Positions 32,297 through 43,088 of a stretch of 64,000 nt of DNA are shown here, piece after piece. The number at the start of each line of letters is the position of its first letter. The stretch's first letter is position 1. The position numbers and the translations under genes are program-made. The stretch spans positions 9,981,143-10,045,142 of the forward strand of contig OZ025868.1 of assembly GCA_964019415.1 (NCBI GenBank), written 5' to 3'. This DNA comes from Ianthella basta. Taxonomy: Eukaryota > Porifera > Demospongiae > Verongiida > Ianthellidae. The notes beneath the pieces were generated by a model. The model was not told where the DNA came from. It worked only from the letters and a program-made list of their open reading frames with translations, and did not search any database.

Positions 32297-32352
32297 ATAC
32301 ATACATACATACATACATACATACATACATACATACATACAGTACATACATA
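32297..32352. repeat. ATAC microsatellite
   Basis: About eleven uninterrupted ATAC units, then one broken unit. It lies immediately beside palindrome b. Confidence 0.9.
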
Positions 32353-32445
32353 CCACCGGAGCGGGACGCAAAGCCATACAACAATGTGTCAAAACGAAAA
32401 CAATATAGGGGCTGCCGGTGGCAGCCCCTAATAATAATAGTAATA

Positions 32446-32656
32446 ATAATAAGACAAAATGTGGGAAATATCAAGTGTGCTATCTACATGTAGGAGCACC
32501 TTCGCTGTGAAGTAAGGCTAGTTATGTGCAATGTTCAGTCCCTGCTTCCTCGTGGTAAGCTTCGTTTGCTGGTTTTTGGTCGTATTCAGGAGTAGCGCGA
32601 CGTTTCGTTTGTTATACAGCATACAAACACCACTGCCATCCCTACATAGACAGCGC
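32446..32656 (+). repeat. Repeat E, right part of copy 1
   Basis: GTGGGAAATATCAAGTGTG, AGTCCCTGC, AGTAGCGCGAC and CCCTACATAGACAGC follow in the same order as in the minus strand of 39128-39330. This completes copy 1 of repeat E, interrupted by the 29.58-32.43 kb insertion. Confidence 0.7.
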
Positions 32657-33760
32657 TACCGTGCTGTCTGATAACCATTGCTTGTAGGCTAGGTACGTGA
32701 TACCGTAATCTCAAAGAGTAGCATGGTATAGTATTCCCAAATGGTAGAGTAGTATGGTGCTGTTAGCATCCACAGGGTAGTTATACCAGGAAACCTATAC
32801 TTTAGGTGAAAGGTGTAGATAACCACTAAATTCTTTTCGTTAACACTTTCGTAGGGAGAAACATAGTGATGTCACGAATGACATCACTAAGCTAGAGCTT
32901 ACACTACAGACCAGCACTCAGCTAGAGTGCTTGCACAACAGACCAGAACTTGGAACCATTCTGGGCAGAAGCTCACGCCAGCGAGACTTGTTTGAGTACG
33001 AGTCGTTGGCCATTTTAATGTAAAAGAAATCCAAAAAGCGTCCTATTCTGACTCCCATTGCGATTCCAGAATTCCGCCCAGAATTTCGGAATTCTGCATT
33101 TTACCATAGGCCAGGAATTTGTATAAAAAACGGCATATGTAGAGCCTCTTCTTGGTGAGTGTCATCATGTTTAGTAGTAAATGTACCTGTCAAGAATTAG
33201 ATTTACTATTTTTGAGAGTGGATTGGTATGTCTGTGTACCTTGCTGCTCATGCACTGATGTTGCTGAGTGAACATATTGTCTTCATTATATTTATATCTT
33301 TCTATGTATATGTAGTATATTCCTAGAAAAATATATTGTCCCTTTTCTCCTCTACTGCTCTTGTCTGTCTACACCTATAATGCATTACAGGATTAATTTC
33401 GCACACTTAGCTGTTGAAGTATCACTCCACCTGATGGTCATAGTTTCCTTAATGGTGAAGATTCATCACCTTGTCTATTGCATTAATGGAAGACTGCCTA
33501 TGTTCAGGCAAAGGTAATTGTTTGTCCAAATATGATGTGTGTTTCCCCTTCCATCTACTTTTACAGGCCTCAGCTATCCTCAGATTAATGGAGTAGGAAC
33601 TCACTGAGTTAGTTCAAGTTCTTTGTGATATTATCTCATCATGTAACTTATGTTGTCGTGATATTGCCATGATAAATGATGAACTACTTCCAACTAGCAG
33701 TGCTGTAATACAAGTATGTGCACCTGAATGTATGCATGCCATAAGAGGTGCCTGTACCAC
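32657..33760. other. No assignable content
   Basis: AT-rich single-copy-looking sequence. A TATA-rich stretch at 33280-33340 has no gene context. The open frames are short. Confidence 0.5.
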
Positions 33761-34200
33761 ACCACTATGCAAACTTAGGGAAAATGGAAACATTTCTGTG
33801 TAACTAGGATGACAATAGTTTCCCATTTAACTGCTAAATTGCTTCCCAGAGCCTATAGATACAGTCCTGTTGGGGAGATTCTCATGTAGTATATTCACCC
33901 CAACACTGATATCATCAATTAGGTAGTATTTAGTATGTAGTATATCCACCCCATTGATGACATTTGGGAAATGACAGCATTACTCCGGTAATAAGTTGGG
34001 ATGAGCATAGTAGCATTCCCACTTAACTGCTAGATTGCTTCCCAGAGCCTTCACAGAATTGCTTTGGGGAGCATTCTATTGTAGTATACCCCCTGATCAT
34101 TATCACACAAGCTTGGGAAATGGCAGCAATGCTCTGGTAATAGGGAGGAACCAGCATTCCCAGTAGAGTGCTTCCCTGAGCCTTAGGGTTAATAAATAGT
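33760..34200. repeat. Short tandem array of ~195 bp units
   Basis: CCCATTTAACTGCTAAATTG then CTTCCCAGAGCCT at about 33823 recurs at about 34018, and in a diverged form at about 34155. Each is preceded by GGGAAATG(G/A)CAGCA-like sequence and a GTAGTATA word. There are two to three units. Confidence 0.6.
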
Positions 34201-34660
34201 CAAGGGTCACCTCTGAAACATTGTTAATTTCAAACTGTGTACAAAGTGCTTGCATAGTGCTGAAATGTTCCTGTAATGATAGTTTGTCAGCATTCACAAA
34301 TTTGCAGTGATCCACTGCATGAATTGGAAACAAAATGTGTTTTTCACACTAACGAATAGCCAGTATCTTGCATAACACGTGGATCCTGTTGCATTTTGGA
34401 GGCAATATTGGCATGCAGCTTTAATTGTGCAATCCTCACAATGTCATCACTTCTTGATGCTTGAAAGATGACTGCCATCCCATGCAACTTTGAATTGGCT
34501 AGCTTGCAAGCAAGCACATTATACCTGACTACAATGTTAACTGGATTTCTGCTTCAACTCAAATGACAACCCGTGATCACACTGCATACTTACATAGAAT
34601 GTTCTGAACATGACCATCCAGACAATACCACTTACGCATACAGCATACAGCATACAGCAA
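34201..34660. other. No assignable content
   Basis: A minus-strand frame at 34103-34333 encodes 76 residues with no recognised family. I found no element ends. Confidence 0.4.
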
Positions 34661-34667
34661 GCATAAC

Positions 34668-35394
34668 AAACCTGGAGATGATAGAATAGAGATTCATTAC
34701 CACGTCCGGACATTGATAAAGGGGGATTTGTTGAGCGTTAAACACGTGGTACACTTTTTACCAAAAGGCAAAACGTTTCGGCCCCAAAAGGGCCTTCTTC
34801 AGTTGCACAAGAGTACAAAACAGAACATGCAGGATAAAGGGCTACAGGACATCGGAGAGACAGGAAGACAGATGAGGACCCTTATTAAAGAGCACAAGAA
34901 AGCCATATTGAAAGCTGACCTGAACAATGCCATTGCGACACAGGACACAAAATACAATGGAATGAGTCGGTGTGTGTGGACTGGGATGTGGACTGGTACA
35001 GAAGGAGAGTCAAAGAAGCACTACACATTAAGAAGACCCCCAATGCCATGAACTCAGACCCTGGTTTGTCGCTGAACCCTTGCTGGGCTGCCAAGTTTGC
35101 CCCCCTTCCCTCCCCCCACAATAGTGACAGGCACTGATGGCGTCATGACTACAATTTCAATTTATTGACATTAAATTCATTTATTAATTTTATTCATACA
35201 CATCAGGTCCTGTCACTTATGCACTTGCCATCCCCTATTTATTGTGCTGTTGCCTTTTATCCTGCATGTTCTGTTTTGTACTCTTGTGCAACCGAAGAAG
35301 GCCCTTTTGGGGCCAAAACGTTTTGCCTTTTGGTAAAAAGTGTACCATGTGTTTAACGCTCAACAAATCCCCCTTTATCAAACCTGGAGATAGT
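34668..35394 (+). mobile_element. Penelope-like element with inverted pseudo-LTR ends
   Basis: Inverted arms of about 127 bp (34713-34839 and 35256-35382) flank a plus-strand remnant. The remnant reads DIGETGRQMRTLIKEHKKAI and then ADLNNAIAT, a GIY-YIG endonuclease with the YIG tyrosine changed. Other frames read VDWYRRRVKEALHIKKTPNA and MNSDPGLSLNPCWAAKF, the usual Penelope C-terminus. AAACCTGGAGAT stands just after the right arm and again about 33 bases before the left arm, suggesting a 12-bp target duplication plus an extension. That is the same layout as the element at 15 kb. It is frameshifted and inactive. Confidence 0.75.
34774..34803 (-). ncRNA. Hammerhead-like ribozyme core in the Penelope-like arm
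   Basis: On the minus strand CTGAAGA is followed by AGGCCC, loop TTTT, GGGGCC and then GAAAC. This fits the hammerhead core with a strong helix II. The matching site in the right arm (about 35293-35318) has lost it, reading CCGAAGA and CAAAAC. The cleavage site is not assigned. Confidence 0.45.
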
Positions 35395-35539
35395 AAATCA
35401 AAGTCATGAGTCAACATTGATATCTGTACAGAGGTACTGTGAATGTGTTGTCTGTTAGGATCTTTGACATCCTACATTCCAGATAGTGATGTAAGTGTAC
35501 TAGTGTATAAATATTCCTTTAGAATCCTACTATAATTCA

Positions 35540-36090
35540 CAGGATCTAGAATTAGGATGTATGTTTGTTTAGCCATAAAATCGGCGCCTTACCGGGAATC
35601 GGCTCGAGACGCTCCGTGCCAGTTGATAAACTCGGGGGCCATGTTCTAAGCGGAGTGCCGTTAGCCTAGCTGCCTTGCGTCCGAAAAGGGAGACGTCCTT
35701 CGTCAATTCTCCGCGGGCCGATGCGCCATTTTAAACATCATCGACCAGCCCTTCCACTACCGGTCATTGGCGTACTTGATACGAGCCATGCCAGTTAAGG
35801 GAGTGGGGGGACATGAGCTTAGAGGGGTGTCGTTCACCTAGCTTCCCTACAGCCGAAGAAAGCGCTTCCTTTTTTCCCGCGGGCCAAGACGCCATTTTTA
35901 TTATTGGTTTCTGGGACTTCCGGTTACGGAAAATCTTATTCGTTGTCGGCAAACGTTCGAATTAAACTCTACCGTCGTTATAGCAGCCAGCCTCCGTTGC
36001 TACCTGTGCAGATAGTTCAAAACTGGCAAGGTACCAACTCACTGGCTTGCGATAAGCTGGAACCTGCCCGTAGGGCGGGCATTCAGCTCG
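35540..36090 (+). mobile_element. Helitron-like element
   Basis: A family member about 550 bp long. It has a start shared with 45265 (TATGTTTGTTT, CATAAAATCGGC) and an end hairpin CTGCCCGTAGGGCGGGC, then ATTCAGCTCG and T. The last four bases are CTCG rather than CTAG. Internal blocks such as CCACTACCGGTCATTGGCG and GAGCCATGCCAGTTAAGGGA are shared with 45265-46142. It is non-coding. Confidence 0.6.
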
Positions 36091-36396
36091 TTAAAAGGAA
36101 TTTAGGAATGGCCAGCAGAAAAAGCATATAAACAAGCAACAGTAATTCAAAACCATGATGAACCGCATTTCCATGACATCTGCTCTGCATTCCTAATTTC
36201 CTTGTAGCTACATAGTGTGCTAGATCATTCGAATGTTGGAGGCTCCGCCACACGGAGGGACGTTTGACAACACTGGACTTGAACAAATTGATTAGGCATG
36301 ACACTGCGGCCAAACAACAAAAGGTACAACTCACTGCCAACACTAGTCTTCAACAACCACAATAACCAAAATCAAAGTACAGCCGCAGCAGTTAAC
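36090..36396. repeat. Half MITE A followed by dispersed repeat copy 2
   Basis: 36095-36215 is one arm of MITE family A, joined directly to the Helitron-like end. From about 36236 to 36396 the sequence matches 13975-14135. The LINE coding region begins immediately after. Confidence 0.55.
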
Positions 36397-37758
36397 CAAA
36401 ATCCTGGAAAATTGCTCGTGTCACCCCGATCCATAAGAAGGGGCCATCAACATCGCCTTCAAACTACAGACCAATATCAGTGCTGCCCACCCTCTCAACA
36501 ACATTTGAAAGGGTCCTCCTTCCTCAACTAAGAAGTTGTCTCCTGCTGTACATCCCAGATGAGCAATTTGGATTTGTACCAAAAAACAGGAACTGCTGAT
36601 GTTGGAGTCATCATTGCTGATGAGGTTGCTACTGCACTTGAAGCACGTGAAGAACTCCAAGTAGTAGCACTTGACATCAGAGGTACATTTGACCGTGTAT
36701 GGTGGAGAGGTCGACTGGCACACTTGCAGTCAATAGGCATTAGAGGAAGAGCACTTGCTCTTCTAAAGAGCTACCTTTCAGATCGCTCTTTTGTGGTCGC
36801 CACCAATGGAGAGGAGTCTGAGGTTTGTCAAATCCGCTCAGGTGTTCCCCAAGGGGGAATATGGTCACCACTGTTTTTTGATCTGTTTATCCGAAGATTG
36901 CCTGAGGAAGCCCAGCATGCAGCAATGCTATGTTATGCTGATGATGTTACCCTCGTAATGCGAATACCAACAGGTGGAAGAGAGACAAGTGCTGCGTTGC
37001 TGAATTCGGACATTGAAAGGATTTTGAAGTTTGGTAAGAAATGGCTCCTTGAATTCGAAGCGAAGAAGACAAAAGCAATCACCATCAGCAAAAAGAGGGA
37101 TGTAGTGAATGTGCCTCTGGTTATGGAAGGAGAAGTGATCTGTAAGAATGAGACATTGGATGTTCTCGGTTTTACCTTGGACAGCAAAGGAACATGGTCA
37201 CCTCATGTCGACAGAATTGCAACTGAGGCAAGGCAAAGACTAGGAGCCATAAGACGAGCGAGAAGGTACCGTGATGATAGTGGCCTCCACACAGCTTACA
37301 CAGCATTTGTGCGCCCAAAGCTAGAGTATGGGAACCTTGTGTACTGAAGTGCAGCAAAGACCAATCTGGACAAATTGGACAGAGTCCAAGAGCAGGCACA
37401 CAACATGTTTGGTCAACTCCCCATCAGTTCATTGGAGCAGAGAAGACAAGCGGCTGCAGTAGGTCTTACGTGCAAACTTTTGCATGGAGACACCAAGACA
37501 CCACTGAAATCACTTACCCCTGAATTTGAAGACTCCAGCAAAGTGAAGCCACGCAGATCAGCCAGAGTAGCACCAACGAAGTCTCACAACCATCAACTAC
37601 AATCCCATATCACTATGAAATCATTAGAGGTTTTTAAAAGAAGCTACCGAGGAAGAATTCCTGAAATATGGAATAAGATGAATTCAGATAGCCTTAAAGA
37701 TGACAAACCGGACTGGGTAGCTTGTAGGAGACAATTACAAAGAGAAATAAGTAAATAA
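36397..37758 (+). pseudogene. Non-LTR retrotransposon RT, nearly intact
   Basis: A reverse transcriptase from the thumb-proximal fingers to the C-terminus. SWKIARVTPIHKKG and NYRPISVLPTLSTTFERVL are in one frame. After a frameshift in an A-run near 36590 come VVALDIRGTFDRVWWRGRL, RSGVPQGGIWSPLFFDLFI, MLCYADDVTLVMRI (YADD intact) and LGFTLDSKGTWSPHVDRI. A single TGA near 37345 interrupts the usual YGNLVW, and the frame then continues to the natural end at 37758. An AT-rich (A-rich) tail follows at 37915-37936. Two lesions only, so it is a fairly young copy, 5'-truncated. Confidence 0.85.
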
Positions 37759-37935
37759 ACTGACTATGTACTTTGTCTATTTTCTTGCTTAACTCTATAT
37801 TCTCCCAATCACTATCACATTCATGCAGTTATTGTATTATGAACTAGACTTTTGCATGTTTCTGTCCTTATCATCAGCTCACCCCTTGTAATGGTTTGCA
37901 TTATTGTATATAAAAAATAAAAAAAAATAAAAAAA

Positions 37936-38430
37936 AACTTAGGTCCGTAGGTGCCCTGTGTCATGCGCTAGGAGCACACAAACATTTGGTGGGAAGGAGA
38001 ATAAGAATAAAAACTAGTGTATAAAATCCTTTAGAATTAAAAGTGATTTAGGAATGGCCAGCAGAAAAAGCATAGAAACAAGCAACAGTAAATCAACACC
38101 ATGATGAACCACATTGCCGTAAAGTTTGCTATGCATTCCTAATTTTCTTGCACAGCTACATGGTTCCAAATGTCTAGCTAGCTAGTCCCATGTAGCTACA
38201 AGGAAATGAACAAACGGGGTACGAGCAGCCTTTGATGCTTTTCTCTTACGTACACTCTAGACTGACTTTGGGTTCGCTGCCATATTCAATACATCAAATG
38301 AAGCCTATCCTTGGCCATTAAGTGTTCTTTGCCACTGCTGTTTCGTTAGTTTTGTCGAAGCACGCTAATACATTAAGATAGGTGACGCCATTTTGAACCG
38401 GGCACATTCCTAAATAATTCGTGACGTCTG
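37936..38430. repeat. Left copy of a 300-bp inverted pair, with nested MITE
   Basis: It matches the reverse complement of 40490-40805, with blocks AGGTGCCCTGTGTCATGCGC, GGTGGGAAGGAGAA, GAGCAGCCT and TTCCTAAATA. The match is interrupted at 38012-38205 by a partial MITE A (TTTAGGAATGGCCAGCAG), absent from the other copy. Confidence 0.7.
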
Positions 38431-38759
38431 ATAGTGCTATTTTCCATATGCACCATTAATACCTATATGTATCTAAAATTAACCTGTGCGCAGTGTGTGC
38501 CGCAGGGTTAAGTAATCGGGCACGTCTGTTTATATTCAGTTCAATTCAATTCATTATTAGAATGCACCATGCCCATAGGCACTAAGACACATCGTGGTCC
38601 AATGTAGAACTGCACACATCATGCACCATGGGAAATGCTAAAATAGAGATGAGTCACACATAAATAAACAGGGGTCAATGTTAATATGGGGTGTGACAGC
38701 TTGCTTGCATGATAGCATGTATAATAATTATAGGCATTAACTAATAGAACCTAGCTGAC
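38431..38759. other. No assignable content
   Basis: About 330 bases of unremarkable AT-rich sequence between two repeats. Confidence 0.5.
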
Positions 38760-39127
38760 CACGTAGAGGTTCTTACAGGCCAGTGACAGTACAAGGGCTG
38801 CTCTTTCTCCAACGCTCTTTACTGGAAAGTCCTAGCTCCCTTGATCTCTCCATGGCTTCTAGAAGAGGCTGCCTGAGATGGTCCCATGCAGAGCACTGCA
38901 ACAGCCAATAGCACACATCCTCCACCTCCCCACTGTCCCACTCCTTGCACACCCTATCCTCCCTTCTTCCTTTACCACCTTCCCATTTCAATCTAAAAAG
39001 CCGCCGTTGCACCCCTCAACTTCAACATCATCCTTTCAGCCTTTGACTTCAACAGCACACAACTCCACTCAACCTCACACTCCCCTATCAACTTCATCAT
39101 GGGCAACTTTGGCTTTTCATGCACTTG
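38760..39127 (-). pseudogene. Non-LTR element C-terminal fragment
   Basis: The minus strand reads VCKEWDSGEVEDVCYWLLQC and then SAWDHLRQPLLEAMER, matching the zinc-knuckle-like ending (C-x2-C-x-SGExED-x2-H-x3-C-x-x-W) found at the C-terminus of many non-LTR polyproteins. One expected Cys and the His are changed. No RT core is present. Confidence 0.6.
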
Positions 39128-39827
39128 TGCTGTCTATGTAGGGAAGGCAGTGGTTGTTTGTATGTTGTAATACAAACGAAAAGTCGCGCTACTCCTGATA
39201 GGACCAAAAAACTGGCAAACAAAGCTTACCATGAAGACGCAGGGACTGAACAGTGCACATAGCTAACCTTACTTCACAGTGAAGGTGCCCGTACACATAG
39301 AGAATACCCTCGACATTTCCCACGTTCTGTCTTTCTCTTCTTCTTCATCTTCTCTGACAGCCCTAGCATACAAACTAAAGGGACCTGGAGAATACTTCTC
39401 GCACCATATTGCACCATTTTTGGCTGTCTGCATTCCTTTGTAGGTTAGAAGGTGGCGCAAGTTAGTGCAGAAGACGGCGCTTGCCACGACTCCCTCCGTG
39501 TTTCTTGGCCAAGTGGGGCGGACACCATTTTCAAATTGCAGACTGCCATTGTACCGTCTCTAGCATGCGCTGATCCTAGGATTCTAAAGCATTTCAGCTC
39601 TATGTGGTGTGCCTATTTTGGTGTGTAAGCACATGCTTATTGTCCACGTTCCCAACTCTGTTGTTCTTATTTCTCCTGTTGAACTGTCCCTTGTAGCTAT
39701 TCTAGTGTTCTAGCCCTGCATGGGACCTTTAATGTCCTAGCACCATTTGCTTGTGGAGTGAATTATTTACAATGTCAATACAGTTTCTCAAATGTAAATT
39801 GCAGCTAATTCTATCAGGAGCTACACA
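39128..39827 (-). repeat. Repeat E, copy 2, uninterrupted
   Basis: About 700 bp, minus orientation relative to copy 1. It contains a frame reading AIWCEKYSPGPFSLYARAV and then REDEEEEKD, showing the short acidic run that became the GGA tract in copy 1. The function is unknown. Confidence 0.65.
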
Positions 39828-39894
39828 AGGAAGGTAAAATGCTAGCTGTATGGTGGTGCATCTTAGCTCATGCTCCATAAAAAATGCAGAACTT

Positions 39895-40128
39895 GAAATA
39901 ATAATTTTCTACGAAATTGGTAAAGATATAGGGATGGCATAAAAAGTACAGGAACAAGTAAAGGCTGTTACACAGTGGAGCATTAACCAAGGGTGTAGGA
40001 CTACACGGTGCAACATTCTTGCATGTAGGGACGATGGTTTATGCTCCACTGTGTAACAGCCTTTACTTGTTTCTGTACTTTTATACCATCCCTACATCCT
40101 TACTAATTTTGCAGAAAATTATTATTTC
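39895..40128. mobile_element. Palindromic MITE, family B, copy 2
   Basis: A 234-bp palindrome with ends GAAATAATAATTTTCT and AGAAAATTATTATTTC, inner GTAAAGGCTGTTACACAGTG and TGTGTAACAGCCTTTAC. It is non-coding. Confidence 0.8.
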
Positions 40129-40489
40129 TAGTATATATATTTTACAATTACACTTATATTTATATTTTATATATTTGTGACCAGAAATTGTGGCTGTTTC
40201 GTTTCTTGTGCGGATAGCAAAGTACGTGCCGAGACACTTCAATTTCTACTCTCTCTTAGTATCTATATCTATGCAGAAAAACTATTCCGCTACTCTCGGT
40301 GAGTAGTAGATGGAAAGCTATTCCTTCATCATCAATTGATGCGCACCAGTCTAAAGTGGCCATTTTCATACTGACATCACCAAAAAGTTGCCACCAGCCT
40401 GCGCGCATCCATAAACCATGCAGCTCACATCTGGCGGCCATTTTAATGGTCTGCCATGCATTTATACAGTGCAGGGTATGTGTTTTCTC

Positions 40490-40805
40490 AGACTTCACGT
40501 TCGTGACGTCTATTTAGGAATGTGCCCGGTTCAAAATAGCGTCTCCTATCTTAATGTATTAGCGCGCTTCGGCGAGACTAGCCAAACGCAATGGCAGAGA
40601 ACAGTGAAAGGCCATGGATAGACTTCTTTAGATGTATTGAAATCGGCAGCGCACCCAAAGGTAACCTGGAGTTCACATAAGAGAAAAGCGTCATAGGCTG
40701 CTCATACCCCATTTATTCTTTTCATATTATTCTTAATATTTTTCTCCTTCCCACCAAATTTTTGCGCGCTCCTAGCGCATGACACAGGGCACCTATTGAC
40801 CCCAT
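40490..40805. repeat. Right copy of the inverted pair (see 37936)
   Basis: Reverse complement of the 37936-38430 repeat without the MITE. It shares GACGTCTATTTAGGAATGTG and CCTAGCGCATGACACAGGG. Confidence 0.7.
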
Positions 40806-41113
40806 TTTCTAAGACGACTTACATGCATAAGCAGAGGACTAGGATCTGAGCGCCGGTGGCATTCCGATAAGTACAGCGCTAGAGCAGGTAGGAAACTTGT
40901 CCTCCCCGTGTATTAAGATACCCCGATGCCGCCATTTTGTTGCGTTATCGTAACCATAGATTATCTAAACTACGCACGGCAGCATGTTCATCTGGAGTGG
41001 CAATAACTCCATCTTCTGCGCAATCTTCATCTACTTTAAGGAAGGGTTATTACTCAGCTCAAGTACTAATCTCATGTAACCATAGTCCATCGGATATGCA
41101 AAGACTGTACAAA
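40806..41113. other. No assignable content
   Basis: About 300 bases of GC-neutral sequence with no repeat or coding signal that I can support. Confidence 0.5.
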
Positions 41114-41431
41114 CTAGTGTACAAAAAAACTTTAAAATTGAAAGGGATTTAGAAATGGCCAGCAAAAATAGCATAGAAGCAAACTACAGTACCTCAACAC
41201 CACGATGAACCACATTTCCATGCAGTTTGCTCTGCATTCCTAATTTCCTTGTGGATGCATGGACCCAAATGTCTAGCTCCCATGTAGCTGCATGGAAATT
41301 ACGAATGCAGAGCGAACTTCACGGAAATGTGGTTCATCATGGTGTTGAGGTACTGTAGCTTGTTTCTATGCTTTCTCTGCTGGCCATTTCTAAATCCCTT
41401 TTAATTCTAAAGTAATTTTTGTACACTAGTG
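41114..41431. mobile_element. Palindromic MITE, family A, complete copy
   Basis: 318 bp beginning CTAGTGTACAAAAAAAC and ending TTTTTGTACACTAG. The palindrome continues inward through GGGATTTAGAAATGGCCAGC and GCTGGCCATTTCTAAATCCC to a centre near 41270. This is the best reference copy of the family. Confidence 0.85.
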
Positions 41432-41434
41432 AAC

Positions 41435-41827
41435 TCTAGTTCACTTCATTTGTTTGTTTGTTCGTTCATGATTCGGGCAAAAAATACTGCACAAGGTGCC
41501 ACCAAACTCACAGGATTATAAAGTGGGGCTCCAGATGTGTCCTTCATGGGGTGAAACCGCCCATCTTGCAGTGCTTGAAGAGATATCCTTCAATATCCAG
41601 TTTTCGTTCACGGCTGACAGCCATTTTAGTAGTTTGCGCTCCTTGTCTTCCGGTTATCGGGCGGTTTGATTTTGCCGCCGTCCAAAGAATCGAATTTAAA
41701 CTCGGTTGTCATTATAGCAGCTACCCTCCGTTGCTAACAGGGCAGATTCTTCAAATCAGCCTGGGCCTGACTCGCTGTTGTGCGACTCACCATAGCAGAA
41801 GCTGGCCGAAGGCGGCCACCCGGCTAG
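41435..41827 (+). mobile_element. Helitron-like element, short member
   Basis: The start TTTGTTTGTTTGTTCGTTC resembles the other copies. The end hairpin GGCCGAAGGCGGCC is followed by ACCCGGCTAG and T. It shares TATAGCAGCTACCCTCCGTT with the 35.5-kb copy. Confidence 0.6.
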
Positions 41828-42016
41828 TAAAGTTAATAAATTATAATGTACAGGATGCGAAGGCCCTAGCCAATAGGTGCTCAGTATATACCTATAAACT
41901 AGTTTCCAATGCCAGGAGGTTGCTATGCCTATTGTGTACTCATAAATGTGCTCAATGTACATGTGTCTATGATGTGCTAAGCCACCTCTAGAGGTCAGGT
42001 GGGCTGTATCGAGTTA

Positions 42017-42061
42017 GGCGGCGTTCACACTACGGTAGAAATGACGGCGACGGCGACGGTA
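42017..42061 (+). repeat. Left terminal inverted repeat of the Harbinger element
   Basis: 45 bp, G-rich, with ACGGCG triplets. The following 110 bp hold several ACGGT/ACCGT words in both orientations, plausible binding sites for the element's own proteins. Confidence 0.9.
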
Positions 42062-42200
42062 CGGTCACTTTTCGTCGTTCACACTTCACGTTACGTAACG
42101 TGGCCATGACCGTGGGCGTGAACGTCACCGTGGCAATGGCCGCCACGGTGACGGTTACGATGACGGCAGTCGAAGGTGTTATTCAGCGAAGAAGCGAGCG

Positions 42201-43088
42201 ATGGCAGCTAAGGGCAAGAAGCCAAGAGTACAATGGGATTCGGAAGTCGAAAGAAAGCTGATCGACATCTGGGCGGACATCCTCGAAGAATTTGGCGGCA
42301 AAACGATCAAGAGGAAGAAGAAAGAGGCAATCGCGACCACCCGCCTGAACGTTTATGTGTCTGAGGAGCTCAGCAGAGCTGAGAAATACACGGAGAAGGA
42401 AGTTTGCAACAAGATTGACAGCATCTTGAGGAAAGGAAAGAGTACGTACGTAAATTACCAGAAGAAGGGGGAGACAGGAAAAGAATATACGCAGGAAGAA
42501 GCCGATTTGGATTTGGAAGCTGCAGAAGCCCACTGGCCTAACTTTAAGACGTTCTATGAACGTTTCAAGGATCATCCTGCGTTGGGCCCAGGATCGGTGG
42601 ATGACACAGCAATGACCCCCATTGCCACAAGAGAAGAGGTTGTGGAGCTGGAAGGAGACGTTTCCACACCAAGCAGTTCTAGATGCCCAAGCAGGCAGTC
42701 AAACAAAAGCATCGGAGCTGATAGTGATAGTGAAGAGGAGGAAGATGAAATTCCTATTCCTGCTAAGAAGGCCAAAGGCGAGGAAACGCCACTTGTTGCC
42801 AGGGTTGGGAAGAAGAAGGGCAAGCAGACAGGAGCAACACAGTTCCTTGTAGCATTTGGTGAGCTGCAGGAACAAACTCAGATGAAACAGCAGGAGCATG
42901 AGCGCAAGATGCAGCAAGAGTCTATGGCCTTCCAGCAGAAAATGGAGCAGGATAGGATAAAGTTCGAGGCAGAACTTTCAACAAGTCTGCAGCAGCAGAG
43001 CAGCCAGTTTCAAGCTAACTTGATGCAGCAAAACCAACTTTTTCAAGCTGAGTTATTCAAGAAATTGTTCGAAAAAAAGGACGACTAG
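42201..43088 (+). CDS. Harbinger Myb/SANT-like DNA-binding protein
   Basis: 295 residues. The start is the first ATG, 184 bases inside the element. Residues about 10-115 form a helix-rich Myb/SANT-like DNA-binding domain, with the aromatic pattern W...W: VQWDSEVERKLIDIW, then KEVCNKIDSILRKGKSTYVN. It is followed by an acidic serine-rich linker (SDSEEEEDEIP), a basic patch KKAKGEE and GKKKGKQ likely to be a nuclear signal, and a Gln-rich coiled coil (about 215-290). In PIF/Harbinger elements this partner helps bring the transposase to the nucleus and to the element ends. It converges on the transposase gene with about 330 bp between stop codons. Confidence 0.9.
   Translation: MAAKGKKPRVQWDSEVERKLIDIWADILEEFGGKTIKRKKKEAIATTRLNVYVSEELSRAEKYTEKEVCNKIDSILRKGKSTYVNYQKKGETGKEYTQEEADLDLEAAEAHWPNFKTFYERFKDHPALGPGSVDDTAMTPIATREEVVELEGDVSTPSSSRCPSRQSNKSIGADSDSEEEEDEIPIPAKKAKGEETPLVARVGKKKGKQTGATQFLVAFGELQEQTQMKQQEHERKMQQESMAFQQKMEQDRIKFEAELSTSLQQQSSQFQANLMQQNQLFQAELFKKLFEKKDD

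Larger units (their letters stand above)
29577..32434. mobile_element. ~2.9 kb insertion splitting repeat E
   Basis: Removing 29577-32445 joins two pieces that are contiguous in the copy at 39128-39827, so this is an insertion. Its left end (TTTTGAGTTAAACTCG and the GGGGC/GCCCC hairpin) recurs at 21795. Its right end is a perfect hairpin, GGGGCTGCC-GG-TGGCAGCCCC-like (about 32407-32429), followed by TAATAATAATAG. A terminal hairpin ending in CTAA would fit a Helitron-like end. Inside are several palindromes, a CA repeat and no recognisable transposase. At 29800-30480 and 30900-31370 I see nothing I can name. Confidence 0.5.
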
